Source of the DNA: Streptomyces violaceoruber
Lineage (GTDB): Bacteria > Actinomycetota > Actinomycetes > Streptomycetales > Streptomycetaceae
Length of the DNA: 64,000 nt
Direction: 5' to 3'
NCBI RefSeq assembly: GCF_033406955.1
Contig: NZ_CP137734.1
Location: 2,356,001 to 2,420,000 of the forward strand
Shown here: positions 34,320 through 42,747 of the stretch, one piece after another
Numbering within the stretch: position 1 is the stretch's first letter
How the letters are laid out: each line of letters opens with the position of its first letter
The notes under the pieces: model-generated
Databases searched by the model: none
Seen by the model: only the letters and a program-made list of their open reading frames with translations
Told to the model about the DNA's origin: nothing
Made by a program: the position numbers and the translations under genes

Positions 34320-35765
34320 TCAGAGCGCGAGTCCGGTGAGGACCAGCACCCGCTCGTAGGTGTAGTCGTCCATCGCGAACTTCACGCCCTCGCGGCCGAC
34401 GCCGGACTGCTTGGCCCCGCCGTACGGCATCTGGTCGGCGCGGTAGGAGGGGACGTCGCCGATGACGACGCCGCCGACCTCCAGGGCGCGGTGGGCGCGG
34501 AAGGCGGCCTGGAGGTCGTGGGTGAACACGCCTGCCTGAAGGCCGTACTTGGAGTCGTTGACGGCGGCGAAGGCCTCGGCCTCACCGGTCACCCGCTGCA
34601 CGCTGAGGACGGGGCCGAAGACCTCCTCGCGGGCGAGGGTGGTGTCGGCGGGCAGCTCGGTGAGGACGGTCGGGGCGTAGGAGGCGCCGTCGCGCTTGCC
34701 GCCGGTGAGGAGCTTCGCGCCCGCGTCGACGGCCTCCCGCACCCAGGCCTCCACGCGCTCGGCGGCGGCCTCGCTGACCAGCGGGCCGACGTCCGTCGCG
34801 TCGTCGTTCGGGTCGCCGGTGACCTGGGCCTCGACGGCGGCGACGATGCGGGGCAACAGGCGGTCGTAGACGGCGGCGTCGGCGATCACGCGCTGCACGG
34901 AGATGCAGGACTGGCCGCCCTGGTAGTTGGAGAAGGTGGCGATGCGCGCCGCGGCCCGGTCGAGGTCCTCGTCGTTCGCCCAGTCGGCGAGGACGACGGC
35001 CGCGCCGTTGCCGCCCAGTTCCAGCGTGCAGTGCTTGCGGGGCACCGAGTCCATGATCGCGTAGCCGACGGTCTCGGAGCCGGTGAAGGAGATGACCGGC
35101 AGGCGCTCGTCCTGGACGAGGGCGGGCATCTTGTCGTTCGGGACCGGGAGGATGCTCCAGGAGCCGGCGGGCAGGTCGGTCTCGGCGAGGAGTTCGCCGA
35201 GGATCAGGCCGGACAGGGGGGTGGCGGGGGCCGGCTTGAGGATGAGGGGCGCGCCGGCGGCGATCGCGGGGGCGATCTTGTGGGCGCACAGGTTGAGGGG
35301 GAAGTTGAAGGGCGCGATGCCGAGGACCACGCCCTTGGGGAAGCGGCGGGTGAGGGCCAGGCGCCCCTGGCCGCCGGCGTCGGTGTCCAGGCGCTGGGCC
35401 TCGCCGCCGTTGAAACGGCGGGCCTCCTCGGCGGCGAAGCGGAACACGGAGACGGCGCGGCCGACCTCGCCGCGGGCCCACTTGACGGGCTTGCCGTTCT
35501 CGGCGGAGATCAGGCGGGCGATCTCCTCGGTGCGCTCGGCCAGGCGGCGGCCGACGTGGTCGAGGGCGGCGGCCCGTACGTGGGCGGGGGTGGCGGCGAA
35601 CTCGTCCCGTACGGCGTACGCGGCGGCCACCGCCTCCTCGACCTGGGCGTCGGTGGGCAGGCTCACCGTGCCGACGGTGGTGCCGTCCCAGGGGGACGTG
35701 ACGTCGAAGCCGGACTCGCCGGTGGCCTGGCGGCCGGCGAGCCAGAAGGCGTGGGTGGAAGTCAT
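34320..35765 (-). CDS. Aldehyde dehydrogenase (succinate-semialdehyde dehydrogenase candidate)
   Basis: A 481-residue NAD(P)-dependent aldehyde dehydrogenase. The cofactor-binding and catalytic residues are in place: APFNFPLN (Asn), ILKPAPATP (Lys), FTGSETVG, the general base Glu in LELGGN and the nucleophile Cys in GGQSCISVQR; EEVFGPVL closes the domain. ATG at 35765 begins the family-typical THAFWLAGRQATGESG. A PucR-type regulator gene lies 143 bases upstream on the same strand and gabT is about 4.4 kb away. In Corynebacterium a PucR-type GabR controls gabT and gabD, so a role in oxidising succinic semialdehyde is plausible but unproven. Confidence 0.9.
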   Translation of the reverse strand: MTSTHAFWLAGRQATGESGFDVTSPWDGTTVGTVSLPTDAQVEEAVAAAYAVRDEFAATPAHVRAAALDHVGRRLAERTEEIARLISAENGKPVKWARGEVGRAVSVFRFAAEEARRFNGGEAQRLDTDAGGQGRLALTRRFPKGVVLGIAPFNFPLNLCAHKIAPAIAAGAPLILKPAPATPLSGLILGELLAETDLPAGSWSILPVPNDKMPALVQDERLPVISFTGSETVGYAIMDSVPRKHCTLELGGNGAAVVLADWANDEDLDRAAARIATFSNYQGGQSCISVQRVIADAAVYDRLLPRIVAAVEAQVTGDPNDDATDVGPLVSEAAAERVEAWVREAVDAGAKLLTGGKRDGASYAPTVLTELPADTTLAREEVFGPVLSVQRVTGEAEAFAAVNDSKYGLQAGVFTHDLQAAFRAHRALEVGGVVIGDVPSYRADQMPYGGAKQSGVGREGVKFAMDDYTYERVLVLTGLAL

Positions 35766-35908
35766 TGTCGAGTCCCGGCCCTTCCGCGTTGGGGGTGGTG
35801 GGGTGTGCGCCGTGCGGGGTCCACGGTAGGGCGGGGCGGGGCGGCGGGTGCTTGTCCAGGGTGTAGTGGTGGGTGGGCGGTGTTCGACGTGGCGGCCAGG
35901 TGGGGGCG

Positions 35909-37585
35909 TTACTCCGGCGCCGTCGCCTTCAGGGCCAGCCACAGCTCCATGCGGACGTCCGGGTCGTCCAGGGAGCGGCCGAGGATCTCCTCCACCCGGC
36001 GCATCCGGTAGCGCAGGGTGTGGCGGTGGACGCCGAGGTCGGCGGCGGCCGCGTCCCACTGGCCGTGGCGGGACAGCCAGGCGCGCACGGAGGCGACCAG
36101 GTCGCCCCGGCCGGTGGCGTCGTGGTCGCGCAGCGCCCGCAGGAGGCCGTCGGCGAAGGCGCGCACCGCGTCGTCGGCGAGCAGCGGCAGGACCGAGCCG
36201 GCCGCCACGTGCTCGTGCTCCACGCAGACGCGGCCGCGCCGGCGGGCCACCGAGAGAGCCTGCTGGGCCTGCTTGTAGGCGGCGGACGCGGCGATGGGCC
36301 CGGACGGTGCCGAGACTCCGACGACCAGGCTCTCCTCGTCGCCGCCCGCGAGGGGCTCGGCGGCCGGGCGGGCGGCCTCCAGCGCGGACGCGTGCTCGAC
36401 GCAGGCGGCGACGGCCGCGCCCCCGTCGGTGGCCAGCACCACCAGGCGTTCCCCGTCGGGGACGGCCAGCACCGCCTCGCCGGCGCGGGCCGCCGCGGAC
36501 TCCGCCGCCTCGGCGAGCGCGCCGAGTGTGCCGAGTGTGCCGAGTGTGCCGAGCGGGTCGCCGCCGGGGTCGCCGCCCGCCCCAGCCGCGGTGTGCGCGG
36601 CCGTGGGGCCCCTGTTCCTGGCCGCCCCCGACTCGGCGACGATCACCCGGAACGGCGCGTCCAGCAGCCCGCCGTACAGGTCCCCGGCGACCGTGCGCGC
36701 GTGGTCGGGTTCGCCGGCGAGCAGCATGCGCAGCACGGCCGCGTCGATGCGCAGCCCGGCCTCGTGCAGGGAGCGGGAGCGTTCCGTGGTGAGGGTGAGC
36801 AGGGCGATGGCGGAGTGGACGGCGTACCGCTCGGCGGTGCCGAGGGCGGCGGCGGTGCCGACGGCGAGCGCGGCGCGGGGCCTGCGGGAGGTGCCCAGGG
36901 AGTGCAGCTCGACCCGGTCGGCGTTCTCGGAGTGCCCGGTGTTCCCCGCACCGCCGACCACCGACGAGGCGGGCGCGGGGCGCTCGCGCAGCCGCTGCAC
37001 GTCCGCGGTGAGCCGGGCGGCCCGGCGCCCCGCCCACTCCGGTGCCGAGGCGACGACGGCGCCCGAGGCGTCGTACAGCGCCGCCCAGCCGTCGACCTGC
37101 GCGGCGAGCGCGGCCAGCAGCCCCTCCGGGCCGTCGGTGAGGGTCCGCCGGGTCAGCTCCCGCTGGGCGGCGAAGCCGGCCGTGACCGCGCGGTACTGGT
37201 CGGCGGCGATGGCGGCGGAGACGGCCTTGCTGATGGCGAGGAAGGGGGTGCGGCGCGGTACCTCGAGCAGCGGCAGACCCTCCTGCCGGGCGGCGTCCAC
37301 CAGCGCCTCGGGGACGTCGTCGTAGTTGACCCCGACGGCGAAGCCGAGGCCCACCACTCCCGCGCCCGCCAGCCGCTTCACGTACCGGCGCATCGCCTCG
37401 GGGTCCTCGGCGTCCAGCTTGAGGGCGGTGATCAGCAGCAGCTCCCCGCCCTCCATGTAGGGCACGGGGTCGGCGAGTTCGCTGACGTGGGCCCAGCGCA
37501 CCGGCACGTCGAGGCGGTCCTCGCCGGCGCGCACGGTCAGCTTGAGCGCCGAGTGGTGGACGAGCGAGGCGAGCGTGGGGGGCAT
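35909..37585 (-). CDS. PucR family transcriptional regulator
   Basis: A 558-residue regulator. The N-terminal PucR domain (LASLVHHSALKLTVRAGEDRLDVPVRWAHVSELADPVPYMEGGELLL) probably senses a purine- or amino-acid-derived ligand; the C-terminal helix-turn-helix reads WDAAAADLGVHRHTLRYRMRRVEEILGRSLDDPDVRMELWLALKA. Between them is a GGDEF-like region typical of the family. A run of GTLGTLGTLG comes from a 9-base tandem repeat in the gene. ATG at 37585 is the first in-frame start. It likely controls the downstream aldehyde dehydrogenase and perhaps gabT, given that GABA-responsive regulators belong to this family. Confidence 0.92.
   Translation of the reverse strand: MPPTLASLVHHSALKLTVRAGEDRLDVPVRWAHVSELADPVPYMEGGELLLITALKLDAEDPEAMRRYVKRLAGAGVVGLGFAVGVNYDDVPEALVDAARQEGLPLLEVPRRTPFLAISKAVSAAIAADQYRAVTAGFAAQRELTRRTLTDGPEGLLAALAAQVDGWAALYDASGAVVASAPEWAGRRAARLTADVQRLRERPAPASSVVGGAGNTGHSENADRVELHSLGTSRRPRAALAVGTAAALGTAERYAVHSAIALLTLTTERSRSLHEAGLRIDAAVLRMLLAGEPDHARTVAGDLYGGLLDAPFRVIVAESGAARNRGPTAAHTAAGAGGDPGGDPLGTLGTLGTLGALAEAAESAAARAGEAVLAVPDGERLVVLATDGGAAVAACVEHASALEAARPAAEPLAGGDEESLVVGVSAPSGPIAASAAYKQAQQALSVARRRGRVCVEHEHVAAGSVLPLLADDAVRAFADGLLRALRDHDATGRGDLVASVRAWLSRHGQWDAAAADLGVHRHTLRYRMRRVEEILGRSLDDPDVRMELWLALKATAPE
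36521..36553. repeat. In-frame 9-base tandem repeat inside the PucR gene
   Basis: GCCGAGTGT is repeated three times (36521-36529, 36530-36538, 36539-36547) followed by a partial copy GCCGAG. On the coding strand it encodes the run GTLGTLGTLG in a variable linker. Because the unit is three codons, gain or loss of copies would keep the frame. Confidence 0.9.
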
Positions 37586-37748
37586 GTGGCCTGGGCCTTC
37601 GGGGTCTGCGTCGGGGTGCGGGGCGGCCGCGCGGTGTCCGCGGCCCGGTGTGGAGTCTCTGTGATCTTTTGGCCGCCGCGTATGAACGACCTGTGTCGAT
37701 TCTGCCTCACTGTACGATCCCGCGTGCCCGCCCGTGGTCCCGTACGGC

Positions 37749-39884
37749 TCACCCGCGCAGATCGACCAGCAGCGGCGGCGCGTGCTCCCCCTTGACGCTG
37801 GTCAGCGACAGCACCGCGTGCCCGGCCGGCACGGCGTGCGCCAGCTCGGAGGCCGACCAGCGTTCCCGCTCGACCTGGCGGACGGTCACCGCGCGCGCGG
37901 TGGGCGCCTTGCCGGTGATCACCCGGCGGAGCATGTGCACGGCCTTGCCGGCCGGGGTCTCGGCGATGATCTGCCGGTCGGTGACGTCGCGGGCCTCGGT
38001 CCACTCCTTGCCCCACACCTCGGCGAAGTCCTGCCCGTCCCAGGGGGTGAGCCCGGACAGCGCCATCCGGCATCCGATGGCCCCGAGCAGCGGCCCGCGC
38101 AACGGGCGCGGTACGTCGTCCAGAGTGCGCAGGGTCAGGACCACGCCGGCACCGGCCGAACGCAGCCGCTGCACGCCCCGTACCGCCTCCGGCGTGACCA
38201 CGCCGCTCGCGTCGTCCAGCACCAGGCAGGCGAACAGCGACCGGTCCTCCCGCACCGAGACGCTCGCCGTGAACTGGGCGAGCACCAGCCGGGCCAGCAT
38301 CCGGGAGGCGTCGGCGTGACCGCGCTGGGGCAGGTCGATGCGGACCCGCACCGGGTGGTCGAGGGCCTTGAGGGAGAACGGCCGGGACTGTCCGGAGGTG
38401 TCGAAGAACGGGGCGAAGGCGGGGCGGTCCAGGAGCGCCACCCGGTCGGCCAGGACGCCGCCCACGTCGCCGGGCCGGCCCTGCTGCCGCTCGCGCGCGT
38501 CCAGCTCGCGCAGCAGGGACTCCTGCCCGGCCGCCCGCAGCCCCGCACGCAGCTCGGCCAGCGGTCCGGGCGCGCCGTCCAGCAGCTGCCGCAGTTCGGG
38601 CACGCCGGGGAAGCGGCCGTGGACCGCGCGGAAGGGGCCGAGCAACTGGGCGAGGACGGTGGTGGAGCGCCGGGTGTCGCCGCCCTGGTGCTGGTCGGTG
38701 AGGTCGCCGGCCAGTGCCTCCGCGAGGATGACGGCGGCCTCGTCGGGGTCGGTGGTGCCGCCGTACAGGTCGAGGTCGTACACGGAGTCGGGGTTGCCGA
38801 TCCGGACGACGACGTCGTAGGCGTCGGCCGGGCCGAGGTCCGCGCCCGCCGCGCCGACCACGACGACCGCGGCGCGCCCGGCGAGCGCGTGCAGGCACAG
38901 CGACTCGGAGAGCGGACGCACCACGCTGCCGGTCTTGCCGGAGCCCGCGGGTCCGACGGCGAGCAGGGACGTGCCGAGCAGGTCGGGGCCGAGGGCGAGG
39001 CCGGTGCCGCGGTAGGCGTAGGGGTTGCGAGCGTCGTCGGCGGCCGTGCCGATGCGCACCTGGCCGGTGACGAGGTCGTGCCGGGCCTGCCGGACGGGCA
39101 GGTCGCGGGCGCCGGAGGGGTGCGGGCAGGCGGCGGAGCCGTGGCTGAGCACGGCTCCGGTGAAGGTGGCGAGGCTGTGCCGACCGCGCTGCACGCCCTG
39201 CCAGGCGCGGGCGATGCGGGCGTGGTCCACGTCCCGCATGAGTCCGGAGCGGGCGTCGGCGGCGAGCCGCTCGGCGGCGTCGTGGGCACCGGCCGCACGG
39301 AGCGCGGGCCAGGCGGCGGGGTCCTCCTCGGGGGCGGGCGGGGGGACCGCGCCGGGGACGGCACGGCGCCAGGCGGGCGGGCCGTAGCGCCGCCAGATCT
39401 CGCCCCAGCGGCCGAGCCGCCCGACGCCGACCATGATGATGCCGGCGATCAGGACGTAGTAGGCGTAGACGACCACGACCGAGGCGAAGCTGTGGGGCTC
39501 GGCCCAGGAGTCCGGGATCATCGCGTAGAGGGGCAGCAGCCACCAGCCGCCCAGGTAGCCGTTCCAGAGCAGCGACCAGATCAGCCAGCCGACCAGGAAG
39601 GCGATCACCGCGCCGCTCAGCAGCTGCCGGCCCGGCACCCGCTCGGCCTCCTCCTCGGGCCGCGGCCGGTGTCCGAACCGCCACACGCCCGGCAGGGCCT
39701 GGGGGCGCGGGGTGCGCAGCCAGGTCAGGAAGGCCGAACCGTCCGAGGCCCCGGGCGCCCGCGCAGGCCGGGGCGGCACCGCGGGGGCCTCGGGGGGCTT
39801 CGCGGGCACCTCCGGGGGACCCGCCGGACGCGGCACCGGATTCGCATGCGTGCCCCGCGCGTCCCGGGTCCCGTCGCCGTCCAT
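37749..39884 (-). CDS. Membrane-anchored TraD/VirD4-like ATP-binding protein
   Basis: A 711-residue P-loop ATPase. A Pro/Ala-rich N-terminal tail of about 75 residues is followed by two membrane helices (LLSGAVIAFLVGWLIWSLLW and FASVVVVYAYYVLIAGIIMV). The ATPase domain has Walker A VGPAGSGKTGSV and a Walker B-like strand SLFACLVLDDASGV, with later segments resembling type IV coupling proteins (QGGDTRRSTTVLAQLLGP, AFAPFFDTSGQSRPF). ATG at 39884 has GGGGGCAAGGG upstream; an ATG 12 codons earlier has no visible site. No relaxase or other transfer gene is nearby, so this is probably a conserved chromosomal protein of unknown function rather than part of a conjugative element. Confidence 0.82.
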   Translation of the reverse strand: MDGDGTRDARGTHANPVPRPAGPPEVPAKPPEAPAVPPRPARAPGASDGSAFLTWLRTPRPQALPGVWRFGHRPRPEEEAERVPGRQLLSGAVIAFLVGWLIWSLLWNGYLGGWWLLPLYAMIPDSWAEPHSFASVVVVYAYYVLIAGIIMVGVGRLGRWGEIWRRYGPPAWRRAVPGAVPPPAPEEDPAAWPALRAAGAHDAAERLAADARSGLMRDVDHARIARAWQGVQRGRHSLATFTGAVLSHGSAACPHPSGARDLPVRQARHDLVTGQVRIGTAADDARNPYAYRGTGLALGPDLLGTSLLAVGPAGSGKTGSVVRPLSESLCLHALAGRAAVVVVGAAGADLGPADAYDVVVRIGNPDSVYDLDLYGGTTDPDEAAVILAEALAGDLTDQHQGGDTRRSTTVLAQLLGPFRAVHGRFPGVPELRQLLDGAPGPLAELRAGLRAAGQESLLRELDARERQQGRPGDVGGVLADRVALLDRPAFAPFFDTSGQSRPFSLKALDHPVRVRIDLPQRGHADASRMLARLVLAQFTASVSVREDRSLFACLVLDDASGVVTPEAVRGVQRLRSAGAGVVLTLRTLDDVPRPLRGPLLGAIGCRMALSGLTPWDGQDFAEVWGKEWTEARDVTDRQIIAETPAGKAVHMLRRVITGKAPTARAVTVRQVERERWSASELAHAVPAGHAVLSLTSVKGEHAPPLLVDLRG

Positions 39885-40013
39885 CGCCCTTGCCCCCTGA
39901 CCTGCCGCTCCGTCCACCATCAGCGAGCCAATCTAACGCCCTCCCAAGGGGAGTTCACCGCTTACGCGGCCGGGCCCGCGCCGACGTGTCCATATGTCGC
40001 CGTTCCCGGCACC

Positions 40014-40046
40014 TGTCCATGTCGGACAACCGCCCGCGCGGACAAC
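40014..40046. promoter_or_regulatory. Candidate operator with TGTCC/GGACA half-sites upstream of gabT
   Basis: TGTCC-ATGTC-GGACA at 40014-40028 is an inverted repeat with a 5-base centre. CGGACAAC occurs at 40023-40030 and again at 40039-40046, a direct repeat 16 bases apart. The site lies about 92-124 bases upstream of the gabT ATG, in the divergent region with the ATPase gene. A TAGCCT box at 40084-40089 could be the -10 element. The binding protein is unknown; the nearby PucR is a candidate. Confidence 0.45.
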
Positions 40047-40137
40047 GCCCACATGGAGCATGCCCACCCCACGGCGCCGGTCCTAGCCTGCGAGAAAAGA
40101 AGTCAAGCGTTCGCCCGCACGACCCCAGGAGCCCCCC

Positions 40138-41472
40138 ATGACCGCACTTCCGCAGGAGCGCCGCGTCGTCACCGCCATTCCCGGCCCGAAGTCGCAGGAG
40201 CTGCAGGCCCGCCGTACGGCCGTGGTCGCGCAGGGTGTGGGCTCCACGCTGCCCGTCTTCGTCGCGCGCGCCGGCGGCGGTGTCATCGAGGACGTCGACG
40301 GCAACCGCCTGATCGACTTCGGTTCCGGCATCGCGGTGACCTCCGTCGGCGCCTCCGCCGAGGCCGTCGTGCGCAAGGCGTCCGCGCAGCTCGCCGACTT
40401 CACCCACACCTGTTTCATGGTCACGCCGTACGAGGGCTACGTCGCCGTCGCCGAGGCGCTGGCCGAGCTGACCCCGGGCGACCACGCCAAGAAGTCGGCG
40501 CTGTTCAACAGCGGCGCCGAGGCCGTCGAGAACGCCGTCAAGATCGCCCGTGCGTACACCAAGCGGCAGGCCGTGGTCGTCTTCGACCACGGGTACCACG
40601 GCCGGACCAACCTGACCATGGCGCTGACCGCGAAGAACATGCCGTACAAGCACGGCTTCGGTCCGTTCGCGCCCGAGGTGTACCGGGTGCCGGTCGCCTA
40701 CGGCTACCGCTGGCCCACGGGTGCGGAGAACGCCGGTCCGGAGGCCGCCGCGCAGGCGATCGACCAGATCAGCAAGCAGGTCGGTGCCGAGAACGTGGCC
40801 GCGATCATCATCGAGCCGGTGCTCGGCGAGGGCGGCTTCATCGAGCCGGCCAAGGGCTTCCTGCCCGCGATCCGGGAGTTCGCCTCGGACAACGGCATCG
40901 TCTTCGTCGCCGACGAGATCCAGTCCGGCTTCTGCCGCACCGGCCAGTGGTTCGCCTGCGAGGACGAGGGCATCGTCCCGGACCTGATCACGACGGCGAA
41001 GGGCATCGCGGGCGGTCTGCCGCTGTCCGCCGTCACCGGCCGCGCCGAGATCATGGACGCCGCGCACTCCGGCGGCCTCGGCGGCACCTACGGCGGCAAC
41101 CCGGTGGCGTGCGCGGGCGCGCTCGGTGCCATCGAGACGATGAAGGAGCTGGACCTCAACGCCCGGGCGAAGGACATCGAGGCGGTCATGAAGTCCCGCC
41201 TGGCCGCCATGGCCGAGAAGTTCGACGTCATCGGCGACGTCCGGGGCCGCGGCGCGATGATCGCGATCGAGCTGGTCCAGGACCGCGAGACCAAGGAGCC
41301 GAACCCGGCGGCGACGGCCGCGCTCGCCAAGGCCTGCCATCAGGAGGGGCTGCTGGTCCTGACCTGTGGCACCTACGGCAACGTGCTGCGCTTCCTGCCC
41401 CCGCTGGTGATCGGGGAGGACCTGCTGAACGAGGGTCTCGACATCATCGAGCAGGCGTTCACCCGCGTCTGA
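40138..41472 (+). CDS. gabT: 4-aminobutyrate--2-oxoglutarate transaminase
   Basis: This PLP enzyme transfers the amino group of GABA to 2-oxoglutarate, giving succinic semialdehyde and glutamate. The 444-residue class III aminotransferase shows VIEDVDGNRLIDFGSGIAV, the FNSGAEAVENAVK phosphate-binding segment, DHGYHGRTNLTMALT, FVADEIQSGFCRTG (the Asp that contacts the PLP ring) and the Schiff-base Lys in TTAKGIAGGLP. Length and sequence match GabT closely. ATG at 40138 is preceded by AGGAG. It has no co-directional neighbour; its 3' end faces a long structured intergenic region. It links the polyamine genes to central metabolism. Confidence 0.95.
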   Translation: MTALPQERRVVTAIPGPKSQELQARRTAVVAQGVGSTLPVFVARAGGGVIEDVDGNRLIDFGSGIAVTSVGASAEAVVRKASAQLADFTHTCFMVTPYEGYVAVAEALAELTPGDHAKKSALFNSGAEAVENAVKIARAYTKRQAVVVFDHGYHGRTNLTMALTAKNMPYKHGFGPFAPEVYRVPVAYGYRWPTGAENAGPEAAAQAIDQISKQVGAENVAAIIIEPVLGEGGFIEPAKGFLPAIREFASDNGIVFVADEIQSGFCRTGQWFACEDEGIVPDLITTAKGIAGGLPLSAVTGRAEIMDAAHSGGLGGTYGGNPVACAGALGAIETMKELDLNARAKDIEAVMKSRLAAMAEKFDVIGDVRGRGAMIAIELVQDRETKEPNPAATAALAKACHQEGLLVLTCGTYGNVLRFLPPLVIGEDLLNEGLDIIEQAFTRV

Positions 41473-41822
41473 GCACGAGTACCGAACGCGCATCCGAGCC
41501 CTGTTTCGCACGCCTGGCGGAGCGAGCGGCAGAGCGTGTGAAGAAGGTGTGCGGGGTGGATGTCAGGACGCCGATGGAGCTGTCCTGAGCGCACCCCCTG
41601 CCGTAGGTTCTACGCAGATGAGAGATACACCCGCCCACAGGGGACTGTGGGCGGATCATCAGGACGAGGCTTCCCCGGCTTCGACCTGGTCGTGCCTCGC
41701 GCACACAACCGGAGCCCACGGGCTCCGGCTTCCTCACCGATCGGACGGTCGCCCGCCCCAAACCCCCCGGGGCGCGCGGCGTTCCGGTCAGGACGGCCGC
41801 CTCGGCACTCGGGACGGTGGTT
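41473..41822. other. Structured non-coding stretch downstream of gabT (sRNA candidate)
   Basis: About 350 bases without a credible gene. Two strong small hairpins stand out: CCGCCCACAG-GGGA-CTGTGGGCGG at 41631-41654 (perfect 10-bp stem, 4-base loop) and CCGGAGCCC-AC-GGGCTCCGG at 41709-41728 (9-bp arms). Open frames here lack ribosome-binding sites and family resemblance. With the terminator at 41823-41868 the interval has the look of a long gabT 3' UTR or a small RNA gene. No promoter was identified with confidence. Confidence 0.45.
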
Positions 41823-41868
41823 CACCGAAGGGCCGGCACACTCCCCCCCTTGTGCCGGCCCTTCGGTG
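41823..41868. terminator. Strong bidirectional terminator
   Basis: CACCGAAGGGCCGGCACA (41823-41840) and TGTGCCGGCCCTTCGGTG (41851-41868) form a perfect 18-bp stem with a 10-base pyrimidine-rich loop. It ends two bases before the stop codon of the minus-strand TPR gene and lies 350 bases past gabT, so it can serve both converging transcripts. Confidence 0.92.
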
Positions 41869-41869
41869 T

Positions 41870-42703
41870 TCACTCCCCCGGTTCTCCTCGGGACTCCTCG
41901 CCCGGCTCCGGCCCGGTGACGCGGGCCAGCAGGGCACGGGCCTCGCCGGTGCGCGGATGGGCCGGGTGCAGCCACCGCTCGCAGTCGGCCAGCGACCGTC
42001 GTACGGCGTCCTCCGCCTCGGCGCGGCGTCCCAGTCCGTACAGGGCCTCGGCGGCGACCAGGTCCGGGTGCCCGGCGGCGTAGCGGGGCGGCCGGGGCGG
42101 GCTCCGGCGGACCTCCGCCAGCGCCTCCTCGTAGCGGCCCTGCCCGTTCAGGCTCTGCGCCAGCGTGGTGTGCAGGACGCCCGCGGCGGGTCCGTTCGCC
42201 CGGGACAGGTTGCCGCGGACCACGGCCTCCGCCTCCTCGTGGCGGGCCAGTCCGCACAGCACGGTGGCCAGGTGCCGGAGGGTGTTGGTCTCCAGTCCCG
42301 ACACCGGGGCGCGGTGGGCGATCTGGTTCAGCTCCCTCAGGACGCCGTTCGCCACTGTCTCCGCCTCGGCGTACCGCCGCAGCCCGGACAGGGCCACCAC
42401 GCGGTTGCTGCGGGCGATCAGTCGCAGCATCTGCGAGTTGAGGCCGACCGGCTCCAGTTCGGCGATCAGCGTGTCCAGCTCGTCCAGCGCCTCGGCCATC
42501 CGGCCGTGCATGACGGCCGCTCCCGTGGCCAGCACCCGCGCCTCCCAGTGCGGCGGACGTCTGCGCCAGGGGCGCCGCGGGAGCGCGGCCAGCGTCCGGG
42601 CCTCGGCCTCGACCTCCTCGTACCGGCCCTCACCGGTCATCGCCTTCAGCCGGGCGAAGGTCTCTCCCCACTGGCTGTCCCGTGCCGTTCGTATGGTCGT
42701 CAC
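41870..42703 (-). CDS. Tetratricopeptide-like repeat protein
   Basis: A 277-residue, all-helical protein with degenerate tetratricopeptide repeats: GEGRYEEVEAEARTLAAL, SGLRRYAEAETVANGVL, CGLARHEEAEAVVRGNL, NGQGRYEEALAEVR and YGLGRRAEAEDAVRRSL. Such repeats usually mediate protein-protein contacts; no enzymatic domain, signal peptide or membrane segment is present. The GTG start at 42703 has no ribosome-binding site but a TAGTCT box ends 8 bases upstream on the minus strand, which suggests a leaderless transcript. It is divergent from the PAP2 phosphatase gene. Confidence 0.82.
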   Translation of the reverse strand: MTTIRTARDSQWGETFARLKAMTGEGRYEEVEAEARTLAALPRRPWRRRPPHWEARVLATGAAVMHGRMAEALDELDTLIAELEPVGLNSQMLRLIARSNRVVALSGLRRYAEAETVANGVLRELNQIAHRAPVSGLETNTLRHLATVLCGLARHEEAEAVVRGNLSRANGPAAGVLHTTLAQSLNGQGRYEEALAEVRRSPPRPPRYAAGHPDLVAAEALYGLGRRAEAEDAVRRSLADCERWLHPAHPRTGEARALLARVTGPEPGEESRGEPGE

Positions 42704-42747
42704 GGGCGGTGAGACTACGCGAGGCCTGGCCTGCGAAGCTGGGCGTC

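Noticed and set aside
37749..39884. Integrative conjugative element built around the TraD-like ATPase
   Set aside because: No relaxase, integrase, attachment site or spread gene is found, and the flanks are ordinary metabolic genes.
41549..42712. Open frame covering the gabT downstream gap and the TPR gene antisense
   Set aside because: No ribosome-binding site or domain; it runs through an 18-bp terminator and antisense to the repeat protein.
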